Numbered from the stretch's first letter, positions 10,973-23,758 are shown. The stretch is DNA of 64,000 nt from Allolobophora icterica (GCA_963556255.1 OY744611.1:1235030-1299029), one strand, 5' to 3'. A program made the numbers and translations. Notes: generated by a model from the sequence alone, not told the origin.

Positions 10973-11770
10973 TTACATTTGTTCCAATCTGTAAGTATAA
11001 AGGTCAGCAGCTAATTCGTCAGGTGGAGAAAATTGATGGCTAGAACAATGGTCTAAAAATTCCTTCTCTATTTCAAGCATTTCGTCACATATACCACATC
11101 CAAAAGACTTTGACCTGTATGGTGTTTCTCCAGTATGTGTTCTCATGTGCGTTTTCAGATGACCACCTTCATTAAATGATTTTCGACATAACTGGCACCT
11201 ATATGGCTTTTCACCAGTATGGGTTCTAATGTGCCTTTCCACATCACCACAGTGAGCAAATGATTTCTGACACAAATGACACCTGTATGGTTTTTCACCA
11301 GTATGGGTTCTCATGTGCTCTTTCAGAACACTACCTTTAGCAAATGATTTCTTACATAACTGACACGTGTATGGTTTTTCACCAGTATGGGTTCTATTGT
11401 GTATTTTCAGATCACTTTGCTTAGCAAATGACTTCTGACATAACTGACACGTGTATGGCTTTTCACCGGTATGGGTTCTAAAGTGCCTTTTCAGATCACC
11501 TTGCAAAGCAAATGATTTCTGACATAACTGACACGTGTATGGTTTTTCACCAGTATGGGTTCTAAAGTGCCTTTTCAGATCACCTTGCGAAGCAAATGAT
11601 TTCTTACACAACTGACACGTGTATGGTTTTACACCAGTGTGGGTTGTTCTCATGTGAATTTTCAGGTCCCTTTTAAAAGCAAATGATTCCTGGCATAACT
11701 TGCACCAGTATGGAAAAAAGCCAGTTTGGTTTCTTTCTGACATGACTGGCACATTTATGGCTTCAGCCAA
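10973..11770 (-). CDS. C2H2 zinc-finger protein, gene B (265 aa, short form)
   Basis: The only family member on the minus strand. After MAEAINVPVMSERNQTG come seven intact fingers (residues about 21-217); the first has a four-residue histidine spacing (HMRTTH). Helix regions differ between fingers (AFKRD, ASQGD, ALQGD, AKQSD, AKGSV, AHCGD, NEGGH). The last linker runs directly into the C-terminal domain (TPYRSKSFGCGICDEMLEIE), skipping the linker of about 115 residues found in A, C, E and F. It ends FSPPDELAADLYTYRLEQM. A likely nuclear DNA- or RNA-binding protein of unknown target. Start chosen at the first Met; the conserved MSERN Met nine codons later is equally plausible. Confidence 0.88.
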   Translation of the reverse strand: MAEAINVPVMSERNQTGFFPYWCKLCQESFAFKRDLKIHMRTTHTGVKPYTCQLCKKSFASQGDLKRHFRTHTGEKPYTCQLCQKSFALQGDLKRHFRTHTGEKPYTCQLCQKSFAKQSDLKIHNRTHTGEKPYTCQLCKKSFAKGSVLKEHMRTHTGEKPYRCHLCQKSFAHCGDVERHIRTHTGEKPYRCQLCRKSFNEGGHLKTHMRTHTGETPYRSKSFGCGICDEMLEIEKEFLDHCSSHQFSPPDELAADLYTYRLEQM

Positions 11771-12179
11771 TATGGATCCTCGTGTGCTTTTTCAGATTAC
11801 ACCCTGACTAAATGAGTTCCGATATAACTGGAAACTCTATCCCTTTTCTCCTGTTTGGGTTGCGATATTCAACATCACGCTGTTCACTTAATTGATAATT
11901 TCACTGTTTTTCTCCAGTATGATTTCTTTGAAGAGCTCTCAGACGATCACACTGAACATCTGATTAGTGTCTTAATATACCATTTCGAATATCAGCAGTG
12001 TCCAGTTTCTCAAATTGTCGACGACTTTATTACAAGTTTACGTTTCAGATGCTAACAGGAAGGGCTCGTGATTCATCTGTCAGTAGTAGTAATTCTTAAT
12101 GACGAAATACTAAAGCTATCCAAACTTTGTATAATAGCACGTGTTTACGCTGTTATTCAGTATGATTTCAACTGAAGAT
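11771..12179 (-). pseudogene. Decayed finger remnants upstream of gene B
   Basis: The minus strand carries the same broken finger/linker pieces seen upstream of the other paralogs (a GGAGAAAAACAGTG linker remnant and a CTTCAAAGAA word), with stops in all frames. Confidence 0.5.
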
Positions 12180-12320
12180 GAAATAGTTGACTATAGCGAA
12201 AGTTGTAGTCAAATAGATCCACTGTAAGGATCTTGACGAAGATTAATGAGATGTAGACCTTGTCTTACAACTGCATTTAGAAGCTCTTATAGAATGTTGG
12301 TCGTCTTCCTCACATCTTTG
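12180..12320 (-). other. Gene B upstream exon-like block
   Basis: The minus-strand acceptor TACTGTTATTTTAG ends at 12321. The following block aligns with the KYVRKTSNIL exon-like block of A, D, E, F and G, and includes the GTGGATCTATTTGACTACAACTTTCGCTATAG portion. Confidence 0.5.
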
Positions 12321-13231
12321 CTAAAATAACAGTAAAACCTCAATTTTAATGTTTTAAAGTACATAAAACAATATGATAGCTTCTCATTAACAGTAGAATG
12401 ACTTTTCTCCATTTGTAGTTGAGTGAATAGTTAATAAAAATACAAAGCACAGTTCCAAGAATTATTTAACAAATTTTCTACTAAGGATTTTTTTCTCCCT
12501 GAAACTCATAATGTCACAGGTCTGTCTCAATACAGTGGCACTAAGAAGTACATCATTAATTGAAAAGATAACTACAATAACGCCAATTTTAAATCACACC
12601 ATCTCATATCTTCATAGTAGTTTGCAAAGTAGCAAAGAAAGAAGTTTCTGAATTTGTAAAAAGTCTATATCATATTATTTCATACCAGGTATGATTTAAA
12701 ACTGACAACTGAAATATGCACAAAAAACTTCAGAGAGAAAATTGACAAAAATCTGAAATTTTTGGATTATGTTGCCATTTATGAAAGTGCAATAGCTTAT
12801 GTGTATCTCCATCGTCCATCATTCTGTCTCTTAACCACTCAGTAGTTGCATATCCTGGCAAGAACTCGGTCCTCCACCATACACTTTGCTTGCACAGGAG
12901 GACCGCGTGCATGTGGTATCGGGGTAGTTGAACATCAGAGGTTTTAAGATGCTCTTGATAAATGATTTTCCAGCTGGAAGGAGACAGAAGGATGGACATT
13001 AGAGAACAGCAACTTTTGGAAATGGGTCTCGTAAAACGCAAAAAGGAAGGAAACAGAAACAACATCCCTATCAATACAAAGTACATTGGAGATGAAAAAA
13101 ACAATGAAGTTAACAAATTTAACGGGAATCCTCAGACTACCTTGGGGAGTGTCATGTTCAGTAGAAGAGGTAACAGGGTCTCGTTTATCATTAACCAGTG
13201 AATCTCTGTCCAAAAGCAGTATCTTCTCAGG
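12321..13231 (-). other. Gene B far-upstream conserved region
   Basis: On the minus strand, 13180-12900 matches the exon-like block upstream of A (WKIIYQEHLKTSDVQL). Bases 12900-12750 match a block upstream of G around 61460-61600 (MDDG-THKLLH). Together they form a 128-codon open frame at 13116-12730, but the aligned pieces are read in different frames in A and G. A processed or untranslated leader is as likely as coding. Confidence 0.4.
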
Positions 13232-13625
13232 GGTTCTAGGACTTTTCTCCCCCGGAAGATTCGCCCCACACATTTCGCCCCCGGAAGATTCGCCCCCCCC
13301 CACGTATCGATTATCAGGTTCTAGTCTTAGTTACATTTTCATCGTTAATCCAGCTTGTAGTCTTAGTTACATTTTCATCATAGATCCCGCTTCCAGTCTT
13401 AGTTACATTTTCATCATAGATCCCGCTTCTAGTCTTAGTTTCATTTTCATCATAGATCCCGCTTCTAGTCTGTTATATTTTCATCGCTAATCCAGCTTCT
13501 AGTCTTAGTTACATTTTCATCATTGATCCCGCTTCTAGTCTTAGTTACATTTTCATCATTGATCCCGCTTCTAGTCTTAGTTTCATTTTCATCATAGATC
13601 CCGCTACTAGTCTTAGTAACAGTTC
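13232..13625. mobile_element. Element with GGTTCTAGGAC terminus and 36-bp minisatellite
   Basis: The left end GGTTCTAGGACTTTTC and the following CCCCGGAAGATTCGCCCC blocks equal the left end of the bounded element at 57656-57911. Bases 13321-13620 hold about eight near-perfect 36-bp units (period 36, so 12 codons; open in one frame as SYIFIIDPASSL). No right terminus was found, so the copy is truncated. Confidence 0.65.
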
Positions 13626-13765
13626 AGTAAATAAATCATAATCAACCTACACGATATCCATACAACAAGTACCAAATATCAACAATTACATATGTAGAAG
13701 TTATGGTAAAGTGTGAGATTGCTTATTTGCCAGACATTACACTACTTGTTTAGTTAGTCAAATTG

Positions 13766-14413
13766 GGTAAACGTACGCTTTAGCGTAATTAATTATTGGC
13801 AGGATTTCGGAAAAATGAATAGCGTAAATAATTATTTCATCCACCTTCCAGCTTCTAGTTCACTTTAATATTACACATTTTAATCGTTCATCCATCCAGC
13901 TTCCACTTTTAGTTCATTTTCATCGCAAATCCAGCTTCTATTTCAAGTTTTACTATGAAATGTTTTCATCGCTGATCCACGGCAATGATAATTATCGGCG
14001 TTAAACGATACAGTTTCATCGCAATTCCAACTCCTAGTTTCCGTTTATTATGTAATATTTTCATCATTTATCCAGCTTCTAGTTTCAATACTATTTTCAT
14101 CAATCATCCAACTTCTATTTTGAGTTATATTTTCATCAGTCATCACAATTGCTGGCAACTATCCACTATAAGAGTGTACATATAATGAACGCATGTAACG
14201 TGGAGGATTACCTTCTTTGCACATCCAGCTTCTCGTTTGATCTCCATTTTCATCGCTAATCCAGCTTCCAGTTTGACTTATATTTTCATCGCTAATCCAG
14301 CTTCCAGTTAGATTTGTATTTTCATCGCTAATACAGCTTCCAATAATTAATTACGCTAAAGCGAACGTGGACATTTCGTCCAATAATTAATTACGCTAAA
14401 ACGTACGTTTACC
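13766..14413. mobile_element. GGTAA-type inverted-repeat element (648 bp)
   Basis: It starts GGTAAACGTACGCTTTAGCG and ends with the inverse, the inverted repeats running about 34 bp. The right end has a second, subterminal copy of the repeat. The interior is a decayed minisatellite of about 36 bp, with no transposase. Flanks GTCAAATT and GTCAAAGT agree at 7 of 8 positions if one extra G is allowed. It is the same element as 47106-47750, in opposite orientation. Confidence 0.8.
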
Positions 14414-14830
14414 GTCAAAGTCATACGGTCGCTACTGTATTGTACTGTATTTTCCTTTATTACTCCAGAATTACAAGACCGCTATTTAAAACATGGTCTA
14501 AGGTTCGTCGGAATGAAAAAATGCGGGAGAAAAAAACATTAAGCTCAACCCACAATATTAGCGACTCTCTCGCTGACCTAGCTATCGTTTGTTAGGTTTC
14601 GTTAATTAAATGTGTTTGTCCACTAAATTAAAATGCAGACTTATAGAATCTCACCAAGCTTGGCAATAAAGTCGAATTTCCCCATAATCTGGTTACAACT
14701 GTCATCAGCATAAAATGGCGAGCGATTTAAGTTTTCGCTAAAATGAAGAGTATGCTGGAGTTTGAAAGTATGTCCTGTCATCTAGCGAATACATTTTGAC
14801 GTACTAAAGCAACTAGCATTCAGGCAACAA
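14414..14830 (-). repeat. Dispersed repeat R, copy 2
   Basis: The minus strand carries R words, including GTAGCGACCGTATGAC, AAATCTGGTT-like ATCTGGTTA and CGCTAGATGACAGGACATAC. It lies directly against the GGTAA element. Confidence 0.65.
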
Positions 14831-16311
14831 ATAGAAATGAAATATTTATTTTTTTGCAGAAATTCCTGTCAACACAAACGTGACAGGACTATACGGTATA
14901 TGTTACAGAGTGGACATTGTAATTAACTCGGAGATAGATTTGGTAACAGAAACTGCGACAATTAATAAATGCAGTTTTTTTTTCAGCCGCAACGCTCTGG
15001 AACGGTGTACCCGTTTTTTTTATCGGGCTTGTTGATTTAGTCCTTCCATAGGCTAATCGTAGGCCTACCGTTCCGGAACCTTGTTTCTAGAAAAGAGCAC
15101 TGAATAAATGTTCCTATAAAGCATGCGAGAAATAACGTTTTTATCATTCTTTCCGTGCAGTGGGAAATTGTGAGTCCGCAAGACGGAGATTATGGAGCAT
15201 GTTACGTTCAGCAGGGAAGCAGCGAAGTAGGGTCACAGAACATGGCTATAGGGTCAGCAACAGCGGCATTGATTAGGCGTTCATATGCCTGCGTGGCCAG
15301 TAACTGTTCTGAAGAGCTTTGAATGGAAGAAGAAAGTAGGCCAGTTCGGCGCATTTCCCTTAGTAGCTGTCGAATCTTCTCCCTGCCTCTGCCCGTATAT
15401 AGTCCCATCAAGCCGAGTATGCGTGCATCAGAGAAGTACTAGGGTATATATTTCATTTAAGACGGAAATACGCGCGGGACCGGAGAACTCGGAGCGGAAG
15501 GAGTGAAGAAGAGGGTGTTGTTAGAATCTCATTTAGATGATGCCCCATCCACAGGTCAAAGCAAAATGACGCCTAGGACTCAGAGGGATAGCCCCCAGAA
15601 TAATAAGGGAGGTGAAGGGGACTGCTTTCCCTCTGGTGGAGATAATCAATTCGCGGGTTATTGAGGATTGAGGTGAATATTGTTGCTACACAGAGATATA
15701 TGAGCAAAATCTTCCTGCGCGGTAACTATATATGTTAGGGGACCTATGAGAAGGTGTCATAAGCAAATTTATTGATGATATTAAAAAAAAACGTTTTAGG
15801 CGGAGATCTGAATAATTTATTGCAAAGAATGAGGGGCTTATTGCAACAATTCCGGAACGCAAACTTCTCGCCAGTAGGCCTAAGCTCCAACATGTTCAAA
15901 ATTACTGAGCAAATTCGGCATTTAGACAAAATAAGCTTAATCCGTCAAAATGACTCAGCTGTCGATCAACGACCGACAAACGCTACATCTAAGAATTAGC
16001 GCAGGGCACCAAAGTATTCACGAGCGCTGCGTCAAGTCATAGGTTTTGTCCAGCAATGTCAAGTGAGGTTCCGAGTTCGGTTGCCAGGTAAACCAATAAT
16101 TAGAGGATGAGGAAGAAAGGCTGCTATTGAAAAGCTTTGAAGATGGAGGATTGGATGGATTAGGGTAGGGATTCTCGAAGTTGTGGAGTTTTAAATTAAA
16201 GTGGAGTGATAAGTAGACTAGAGGAACTTCAGGCAGGTGATGGTGGGTGAGCGGAGACATTGGCGAAAGACTGAAAATTTACGGAATTCAGATAGAAGAC
16301 CGTTCCCAGCC
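14831..16311. other. Intergenic, no gene recognised
   Basis: Short ORFs at 15411-15208 (minus, 67 codons, basic and Arg/Leu-rich) and 15772-15999 (plus) show no known domain. The region around 15170-15520 is more GC-rich than its surroundings. I see nothing else that can be supported. Confidence 0.4.
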
Positions 16312-17385
16312 AGCACACACACATTGGGTCAATGTTGGCCCGATGTTAGTACACCCGACATCGGCTAACGGTTTTTTTGAAACCAGGCCCAATGTTCGAC
16401 CAATAACATTGGCCCAACGTCGTGGTTACCATCGGCGAATGGTCGTACATCCGATGTCGGCCCAATGTGTTTTTGAAATTCGGTCCAACGTTCGCCCAAT
16501 AACATCGGCCCAACGTAGCTTGACCCTCCAATTTAAAACCGATTGCCAACGTCGACCCGCTGTTTTACCGACTTATATACGACATTGGGTCGATGATGGC
16601 CCGACGTCGTGGTTACCATTGGCGAATGGTCGTACATACGATATCGGCCCAATGTTCTTTTGAAATCCGGTCCAACGTTCGCCCAATAACATCGGCCCAA
16701 CGTAGCTTGACCCTCCAATTTAAAACCGATTGCCAACGTCGACCCGCTGTTTTACCAACTTATATACGACATTGGGTCAATGATGGCCCGACGTCGTGGT
16801 TACCATTGGCGAATGGTCGTACATACGATATCGGCCCAATGTTCTTTTGAAATCCGGTCCAACGTTCGCCCAATAACATCGGCCCAACGTAGCTTGACCA
16901 TCCAATTTAAAACCGATTGCCAACGTCGACCCGCTGTTTTACCAACTTATATACGACATTGGGTCAATGATGGCCCGACGTCGTGGTTACCATTGGCGAA
17001 TGGTCGTACATACGATATCGGCCCAATGTTCTTTTGAAATCCGGTCCAACGTTCGCCCAATAACATTGGCCCAACGTAGCTTGACCCTCCAATTTAAAAC
17101 CGATTGCCAACGTCGACCCGCTGTTTTACCGACTTATATACGACATGGGGTTAATGTTGGCCCGACGTCGTGGTTACCATTGGTGAATGGTCGTACATAC
17201 GATATTGGCCCAATGTTCTTTTGAAATCCGGTCCAACGTTCGCCCAATAACAACGGCCCAATGTAGCTTTACCCTTCAATTTACCACCGATTGCCAACGC
17301 CGAACCACTCGTTTACCAACTTCTATACATTGGGTCAATGTTGGCCCTTAGCAGTGGTTACCATCGGCGAATGGTTGTGCAGCCT
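16312..17385. repeat. Tandem array, 187-bp unit
   Basis: About five and a half units, with an exact 187-bp period visible from recurring frames at 16593, 16780 and 16967. The unit is built from related shorter words (ACATTGGGTCAATGATGGCC, ATCGGCCCAACGTAGC, CGTTCGCCCAATAACAT), suggesting an older sub-repeat. Because 187 is not a multiple of three, the overlapping 85-codon frames are by-products, not a protein family. Confidence 0.9.
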
Positions 17386-17570
17386 TTACCGACTACTTTC
17401 CAAGTTCTCTGCCCCGGTCAGGTTCAAACGTCCAGTGGCGCCACTCCTCTCGATGCTGGTCTTCCTACAGTTTACTGTATCCACTCACTATCATCCAGTC
17501 CAGCAGCATCCATCTATAGGACATCCTCTCATTCTCATTTCCCTTCATTTCCAGCAACTTATTGGCAAAA
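17386..17570 (-). mobile_element. LINE C-terminal fragment
   Basis: The minus strand reads ...EEWRHWTFEPDRG-like sequence with an upstream MLLDWM-like piece, similar to 61690-62110 on the plus strand. These are the C-terminal tail motifs of RTE-like reverse transcriptases. The rest is lost. Confidence 0.4.
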
Positions 17571-17851
17571 CTGACTTTCCGTTACAGACTAAGAGTACAT
17601 TTAGTTGATATTCACATTTATCACAGTACAAAACAATACTTATAAATCGTTATTAAAAACTATACATATTCTGAAGAGAAGACTGTGCAATCCTTGAATT
17701 TTATCTTTAATCACTTCAGTCAATCAGTAAGAACAAATCGTTTAGTTGTAACTTGAACACAATCAAATAGCTTCAAAAAGTAGGCTACATTCATCACAGA
17801 ACTGAATCATAAACACAATCAATATCCTGTAAAATGACCTTATGTTACAAA
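17571..17851. other. Short intergenic stretch
   Basis: AT-rich sequence with no gene. It is probably a decayed part of a zinc-finger-unit 3' flank, since the sequence on the other side of the adjacent TTAA element clearly is one. Confidence 0.3.
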
Positions 17852-17855
17852 TTAA

Positions 17856-19135
<1,280 letters not shown>

Positions 19136-19290
19136 TTAAGTAATAAAATTTGTTAGCCTATCATGTTTTAAGTAAGTGATCATCACGAAAGATTAATGTG
19201 TATTCAATATTGTCATGTATCCTGATCGTTTGTGATACACTTAGTTTTGGGTTAGCTAATCAAATCGCATTGAGTTTTGCATCCCGTTGC
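19136..19290 (+). pseudogene. Relic 3' flank of a lost zinc-finger unit
   Basis: TTAAGTAATAAAATTTGTTAG, CACGAAAGATTAATGTGTATT and ATGTATCCTGAT match the region around the AATAAA of genes C, E and F. No finger coding sequence precedes it, so only the tail of a former gene copy remains. Confidence 0.55.
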
Positions 19291-19379
19291 TTACACGCAA
19301 GTCTCTAGCAGAATGTACTCCATCTTATTTCAAGGACTTTGCTTCTCAGTCTCTTCTATCTGTGGTCGTAGGTTTCTTC

Positions 19380-19720
19380 TCTTAGTCTAAGCACTTAATG
19401 TTAAAAACCATTTTTATGCATTGTTATGCTGCATGCATAATTTATTATAGAATTTGTAGAGTGACTGACTAACACAAAAGATAATCTGATATTGTGCCAG
19501 TTGATTTGTTTTTAGTTACTATTTTGAAACAAAATATACGTAATTCGGCAAAGTTTGGGCCTGTTTTGGCAAGCTGCGTTAACATCCTGCGAGAGATACT
19601 TCTCTTTTAATACTTTTGTTTTGTAAACATGTGTTTAAATGCTTATTACTGTTAAACGAGAGAAAAAATTTGTTTCAAAATGTAAGAAATGTTTTATCAG
19701 TTGAATGCAGGTTTAAAAAT
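19380..19720 (-). repeat. Unclassified two-copy repeat, copy 2
   Basis: Inverse match to 9720-10150 (AAGATAATCTGATATTGTGCCA and GGCAAGCTGCGTTAAC). Confidence 0.5.
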
Positions 19721-19857
19721 GAAGAACATCAAAATTTTCACTTTTCTACTTTTGTATCTGTTATCACTTATAACTTATGTTAAACTTTTAATTATTACAT
19801 TAGTATCTGCGACAGATTGGTTTTAATTGACTTTAGGTAATGTTTGGTAATTATTAA

Positions 19858-20559
19858 TCTCTATAAATAAAGCCAGCTTTCTGTGTGTGTGTCTGTCTGT
19901 CTGTTTGACCGGGCTTAACTTCGTCAATTTTGCACCTTTTCACTCCAAACCTTCACTACTGTGTCGGTTTCGGTTTCGGACACCCAGTGGAGGGGTTCGC
20001 GTCCCCCGTTTTCACCGCTACCATGGTGAAAAACGGCCAAAACATCGCCCCAAGCGATAGGAAAATTACCGTCCTTCCAGTGACATTAGGCTTACTGCAT
20101 TTGATGCAGTGCCTGCAGTGACATTAGGATTACTGCATTGGATGCATGCACGTGTAACAAATATCGAAGATAAATTTATTGTTGGTAAGTCAATATGGGG
20201 GGTGGTGGTGGGGGGTGGTGGTGGTGGGGGGGGTGTTGGGGGTGGTGGTTGGGGGGTGGTGGTTGGGGAGGCGGGTGGGGGAGGCGGGTGGGGGTGGTGG
20301 GTGGGGTGGTGGTGGGCGGGGTGGTGGGGGTGGTGGGGTGGCGGGTGGTGGGGGTGGGGTAGTGGGTGGTGGGGGTGGTGGGGTGGTGGGTGGGGGGTCG
20401 TGGTGGGGGTCGTGGGTGGGGAGCCGGGGGAGGTGGGGGTGGTGGGTGGGGGGTGGGTGGTGGTGGGTGGGGGTGGTGGGGGGTGGTGGGGGGTGGTGGT
20501 AGGTGGGGGTGCAGGGATTGAAACTTATAACCCCGGGCAACGCCGGGTAAACCAGCTAG
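19858..20559 (+). mobile_element. Non-autonomous Helitron (702 bp)
   Basis: The 5' end TCTCTATAAATAAAGCCAGC follows a host A. The 3' end is a GC hairpin (CCCGG...CCGGG) followed by GTAAACCAGCTAG and a host T, giving the canonical A/T insertion with TC...CTAG ends. A GTGTGTCTGTCTGTCTG stretch follows the 5' end, as in many Helitrons. The interior is dominated by a G/T-rich tract and encodes no Rep/helicase. Confidence 0.85.
20196..20513 (+). repeat. G-rich GGTGGG tract
   Basis: About 318 bp composed almost entirely of GGTGG/GGGTGG/GGGGGTGG words, with almost no C or A on the plus strand. It contains many runs of three or more G within short loops. It lies inside the Helitron. Gly/Trp- and Pro/His-rich frames across it are artefacts. 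Confidence 0.9.
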
Positions 20560-20671
20560 TAATTAATAATCTAACCTCAACAATTATTGTTGAGGTTTGA
20601 TCTAAATTGTTTTGTTTTGGCAGAATGCATATTTTGTCAAAATGCATACTCCAAAAAGTAATGTTCTCCCT

Positions 20672-20735
20672 AGTAGTTACACAGGTTTCGTTTGGCTTGC
20701 TGGAAGCAGCGATCGTAGAACTACATGACGAATGC
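20672..20735. repeat. Short dispersed repeat
   Basis: GTAGTTACACAGGTTT and CGTAGAACTACATGACGAA recur at 43165-43225. Identity unknown. Confidence 0.5.
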
Positions 20736-20959
20736 AGCTTGTACTTGGCCCAGTAATCAGCCTTCGATCTGGTCGATCACGAGTTGCTTCCTCGCAGTCT
20801 TCAGATCTTATATGGCTTATCTGGACCCTCTCTATGCTGATGATCTCCATGGTCCCCCAGCTGATCAACTTCTTCTTGTTCACTCTAGTGACCAACTTCT
20901 TCTTGTTCACTCCAATATCCCCCTCGCTCTTGGATGTTCTCTAATCGGTTGAACCTTAA

Positions 20960-21235
20960 CTCCCCTATACCCAGCTCATTTGGTTTGGTAGAAAGCAGGA
21001 ATTGTCTAAACTCGATTTATCACTTCTCTCAGTTCACTTCCTGACGTTCTTATACTCTTTGAATGTCCGTGACCTGGGAGTCAACTTAAACAGTTCACTA
21101 GCCTTTGCTTCTCACCTCTCCTTAGGCTACCTGCTCGCACTTGCTACTACCACTTGAGGAGACTGCGGGCTATTCGTCGATCCGACTCTCCTGCAGTCTT
21201 CACTATCACTATCGGTGCATTTATCTGTTGCCATT
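20960..21235 (+). mobile_element. L2-like LINE RT fragment
   Basis: Decayed frames read NVRDLGVNLNSSLAFASHLS and a LRRLRAIRRSDSPAVF-like continuation, the post-catalytic part of an L2/CR1 reverse transcriptase. Several indels are present. Confidence 0.6.
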
Positions 21236-21883
21236 CTCTATAAATTCAAACCTTCGGGTATTTGCAAATTTAAATAACATTTTTATTTATTGTCTTTTGG
21301 AGTAGGCTACTTTATAGCTTTCGTCGCAAGGGATTTGCTTTTGCAATAGCAAGTACTTGCGTTGGTTATTCTCTTGTTCAACATTTCCCGACAACCAATT
21401 GGTGTGTCTTAAGGCCTACAATATGGACGTTTGCAGCAGGAGGCAACCTTTGTTCTTCTGTGGATCCTACATCCAGTTAGCTAAGTCTAAGAATAAAAAT
21501 TAACACCACCTGACACCAGCAATGACGCGCAAACGCCTGAAGGCTTAGACTCTAATGTAATAGAAGGAAGTTGTTGATAGTGCACGTTATAATAATTCCT
21601 TGCTGTTTCAGTGATTATAAAGGAGTCGGAGGCAGATGACGGTGGGTGAGTGCCAGTGTTGGTGGAGGAATTTAGAATATATCTTACGAACTGATGTTCT
21701 GGATATTGACCTGATAACGGCTTGGTTTTGGTGTGTCATCGGATGATGCCCTATGCTTTAGATACTGGGTCAATTAAAGTTACTAATTAGAATTACAGTT
21801 ATGAAGATTAAAGACGTGCTCAGATGTAGCAAGAGGTGGATGGCGGATCAACTTAAAGAAGAGCCTTAGCTTATGTGAAGATA

Positions 21884-22095
21884 ATAATAATAATATTTAT
21901 TCTTTAATTAAGCGCCTGCAAACGCACTGCGCTGTACATGTACATGTTATGCGATAAATCTTAACTACTAACAGAACAGACAGCCTGCAATACACGGCGC
22001 AAATTGCAGCCTACAAAGCATGTCCGCCTATGGGACTCGATCTGTGTACCTCTCGCACTCCACGCCAGATGTTATGCAATGCGCTATCGGGCCCC
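21884..22095 (-). mobile_element. tRNA-derived SINE, family 3, copy 1
   Basis: Nearly identical to 50745-50955 and to the reverse of 57197-57405. On the minus strand it starts with a tRNA-like head (GATAGCGCATT A-box region, ATCGAGTCCCATAGGCGGAC around the B box). It ends GGCGCTTAATTAAAGAATAA and an AATAAT tail. Confidence 0.85.
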
Positions 22096-22466
22096 GAAAA
22101 ATTATGTCACGGTTGTGATATTGGGTGTATTGTATATTGCATTAATGAGCTATTAATGATCACTATTGAGGCAGATCTCCAACACTGTTCACTTCTTTCT
22201 TCATAATACTGCTTAAATTTCAAAATACTAATCTTAGAAATAGGATGTTTACATGCGACTGATATCCCAGTTGCGTGTAGAACTTTAAAATGTATTCGCT
22301 AGATGGCAGTATATACTTTCAAAACACTCCAGCTTAGTTTGCATCCTAGCTAACCCACCTAGAGCGTCGCCATTTTGTGCTGATGATAGTATGAACCAGA
22401 TTATATGGAAATTCAACTTTAACGTCAAACTAATCTGGTTAGATTCTATAACTATGTACATGAAAT

Positions 22467-22535
22467 GGTAATCCTGAAATGTTTTCATCGCTCATGCCTT
22501 GTAAATAATTTCGGACGCTAAAACCCAGGATTACC
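22467..22535. mobile_element. 69-bp remnant of a GGTAA-type element
   Basis: It begins GGTAATCCTG and ends CGCTAAAACCCAGGATTACC, matching both ends of the 58506-58918 element, with nearly the whole interior deleted. Flanks CATGAAAT and CATATAAC are only weakly alike. Confidence 0.65.
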
Positions 22536-23660
22536 CATATAACTTTGTCGACAAACACACTTAATAAACGACAGCTAGGTCAATGAGAGACTTGCTAATT
22601 TTATGGTTTGAGGTTAAGGTTTTCTCGGCGAACATGAACAATCAGGGTGCCTATGTACTATCTGGGTGGGTGTCTTTGCATCGTGAGGGTCGGTTAGGGT
22701 CAGGGTAAGCGTCGTGATGGTCGGTTAGGGCTTAGTTTAGGGTCAGTGTAGCCAATGTATTTTGTGCGACTAAAAAGCTATACCTGCTAGTAGAAACTGG
22801 ATTTAAACATTTAGGGTTAGGGTTAAGTACCCCGATTGTACATGGTCGCCGTTTTTTCTCCTGCAGCCTATGGTTGCACGGGTAAAATGCTGATTTGCTG
22901 ATTGGTGACGGGTAAAATGCTGATTGGAAAGTGCTGATTGATCAGCATTTTACCAAAAAGCCAAATCAGCAAATCAAAGAGTAAAATGCTGATTGAAATC
23001 CAAACAAGTAGTGATCAAAAAAGCTTTGTTGCTTTCACTATTGTTTTAATTAACAAATGTTAATTGAAATCAAGGCAAGTAGTGATCAAAGAAGGGTATT
23101 GTAGTCAACAACTGCAAGATTTTTGAAACACTAAATACCCCCAAATAATTGTGTAACTTATTATAAATTTTGATTTCTGGAGGGTTCACATGCCTTGGAT
23201 TGGAATAATTGCAGTCATGAGTATATCTACAAGTGTCTTAATAGTCAATCAGTAATTGCAATTGTTAATCGACAACTGGGAGGATCAATTCTTCATTATT
23301 CGTGGTCAGAAGAATTTAAGAAGGAATGATTGGAAAGTTGATAGATATTGTTGGCGGTTTTTTGGATCCACAAACCGAAGGAAACTGTGGCAATGGTCTA
23401 TGTGACAGAATGTATTTCCAGATCTATGATTGTCTCAAGGCACAGAGCAAGTGCTTCACCAAAACAGCATATTTTCGAAAGGATCGTCTAAATTATGTTC
23501 TTGTCAACTACAGCTGATTTTCCACGTGGAAATGCAAGGACAAAACTTAAAAAAAAAATAATCATTGGATTGAGTGTGATTCATGTCCATGTTGGCATCA
23601 CGATGACTCTGTTATTATTGAAAGAAAAGGTACATTTGTGATATGTACCTATAAAAATTA

Positions 23661-23661
23661 T

Positions 23662-23756
<95 letters not shown>
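23661..23756. repeat. (AAT)n microsatellite
   Basis: About 95 bp of perfect ATA/AAT repeats; poly-Asn and poly-Tyr frames are artefacts. Confidence 0.97.

Positions 23757-23758
<2 letters not shown>

Larger units (their letters stand above)
21545..22690 (+). repeat. Dispersed repeat R, copy 3
   Basis: A nearly full copy aligned with 39058-40090 (shared GATGACGGTGGGTGAGTGCC, TTGGTTTTGGTGTG, CACGGTTGTGAT, CGCCATTTTGTGCTGATGA). It contains a SINE at 21884-22095 and a 69-bp GGTAA-type remnant. Confidence 0.75.

Noticed and set aside
13086..13490. Secreted or membrane protein with YIFIIDPASSL repeats
   Set aside because: The 12-residue period is the 36-bp minisatellite read in one frame. The same sequence occurs in other carriers, in both orientations.
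16247..17224. Series of near-identical 85-codon proteins
   Set aside because: The 187-bp tandem unit is not a multiple of three and the frames overlap, so they are repeat artefacts.
16312..17385. CRISPR array
   Set aside because: The repeats are directly adjacent 187-bp units without unique spacers, in a eukaryotic genome.
20109..20600. Gly/Trp-rich and Pro/His-rich proteins
   Set aside because: Frames through the G-rich tract inside a Helitron.
22800..22832. Telomeric repeat (TTAGGGTTAGGG)
   Set aside because: Only two to three units, with isolated TTAGGG words nearby; too short to call an interstitial telomere.
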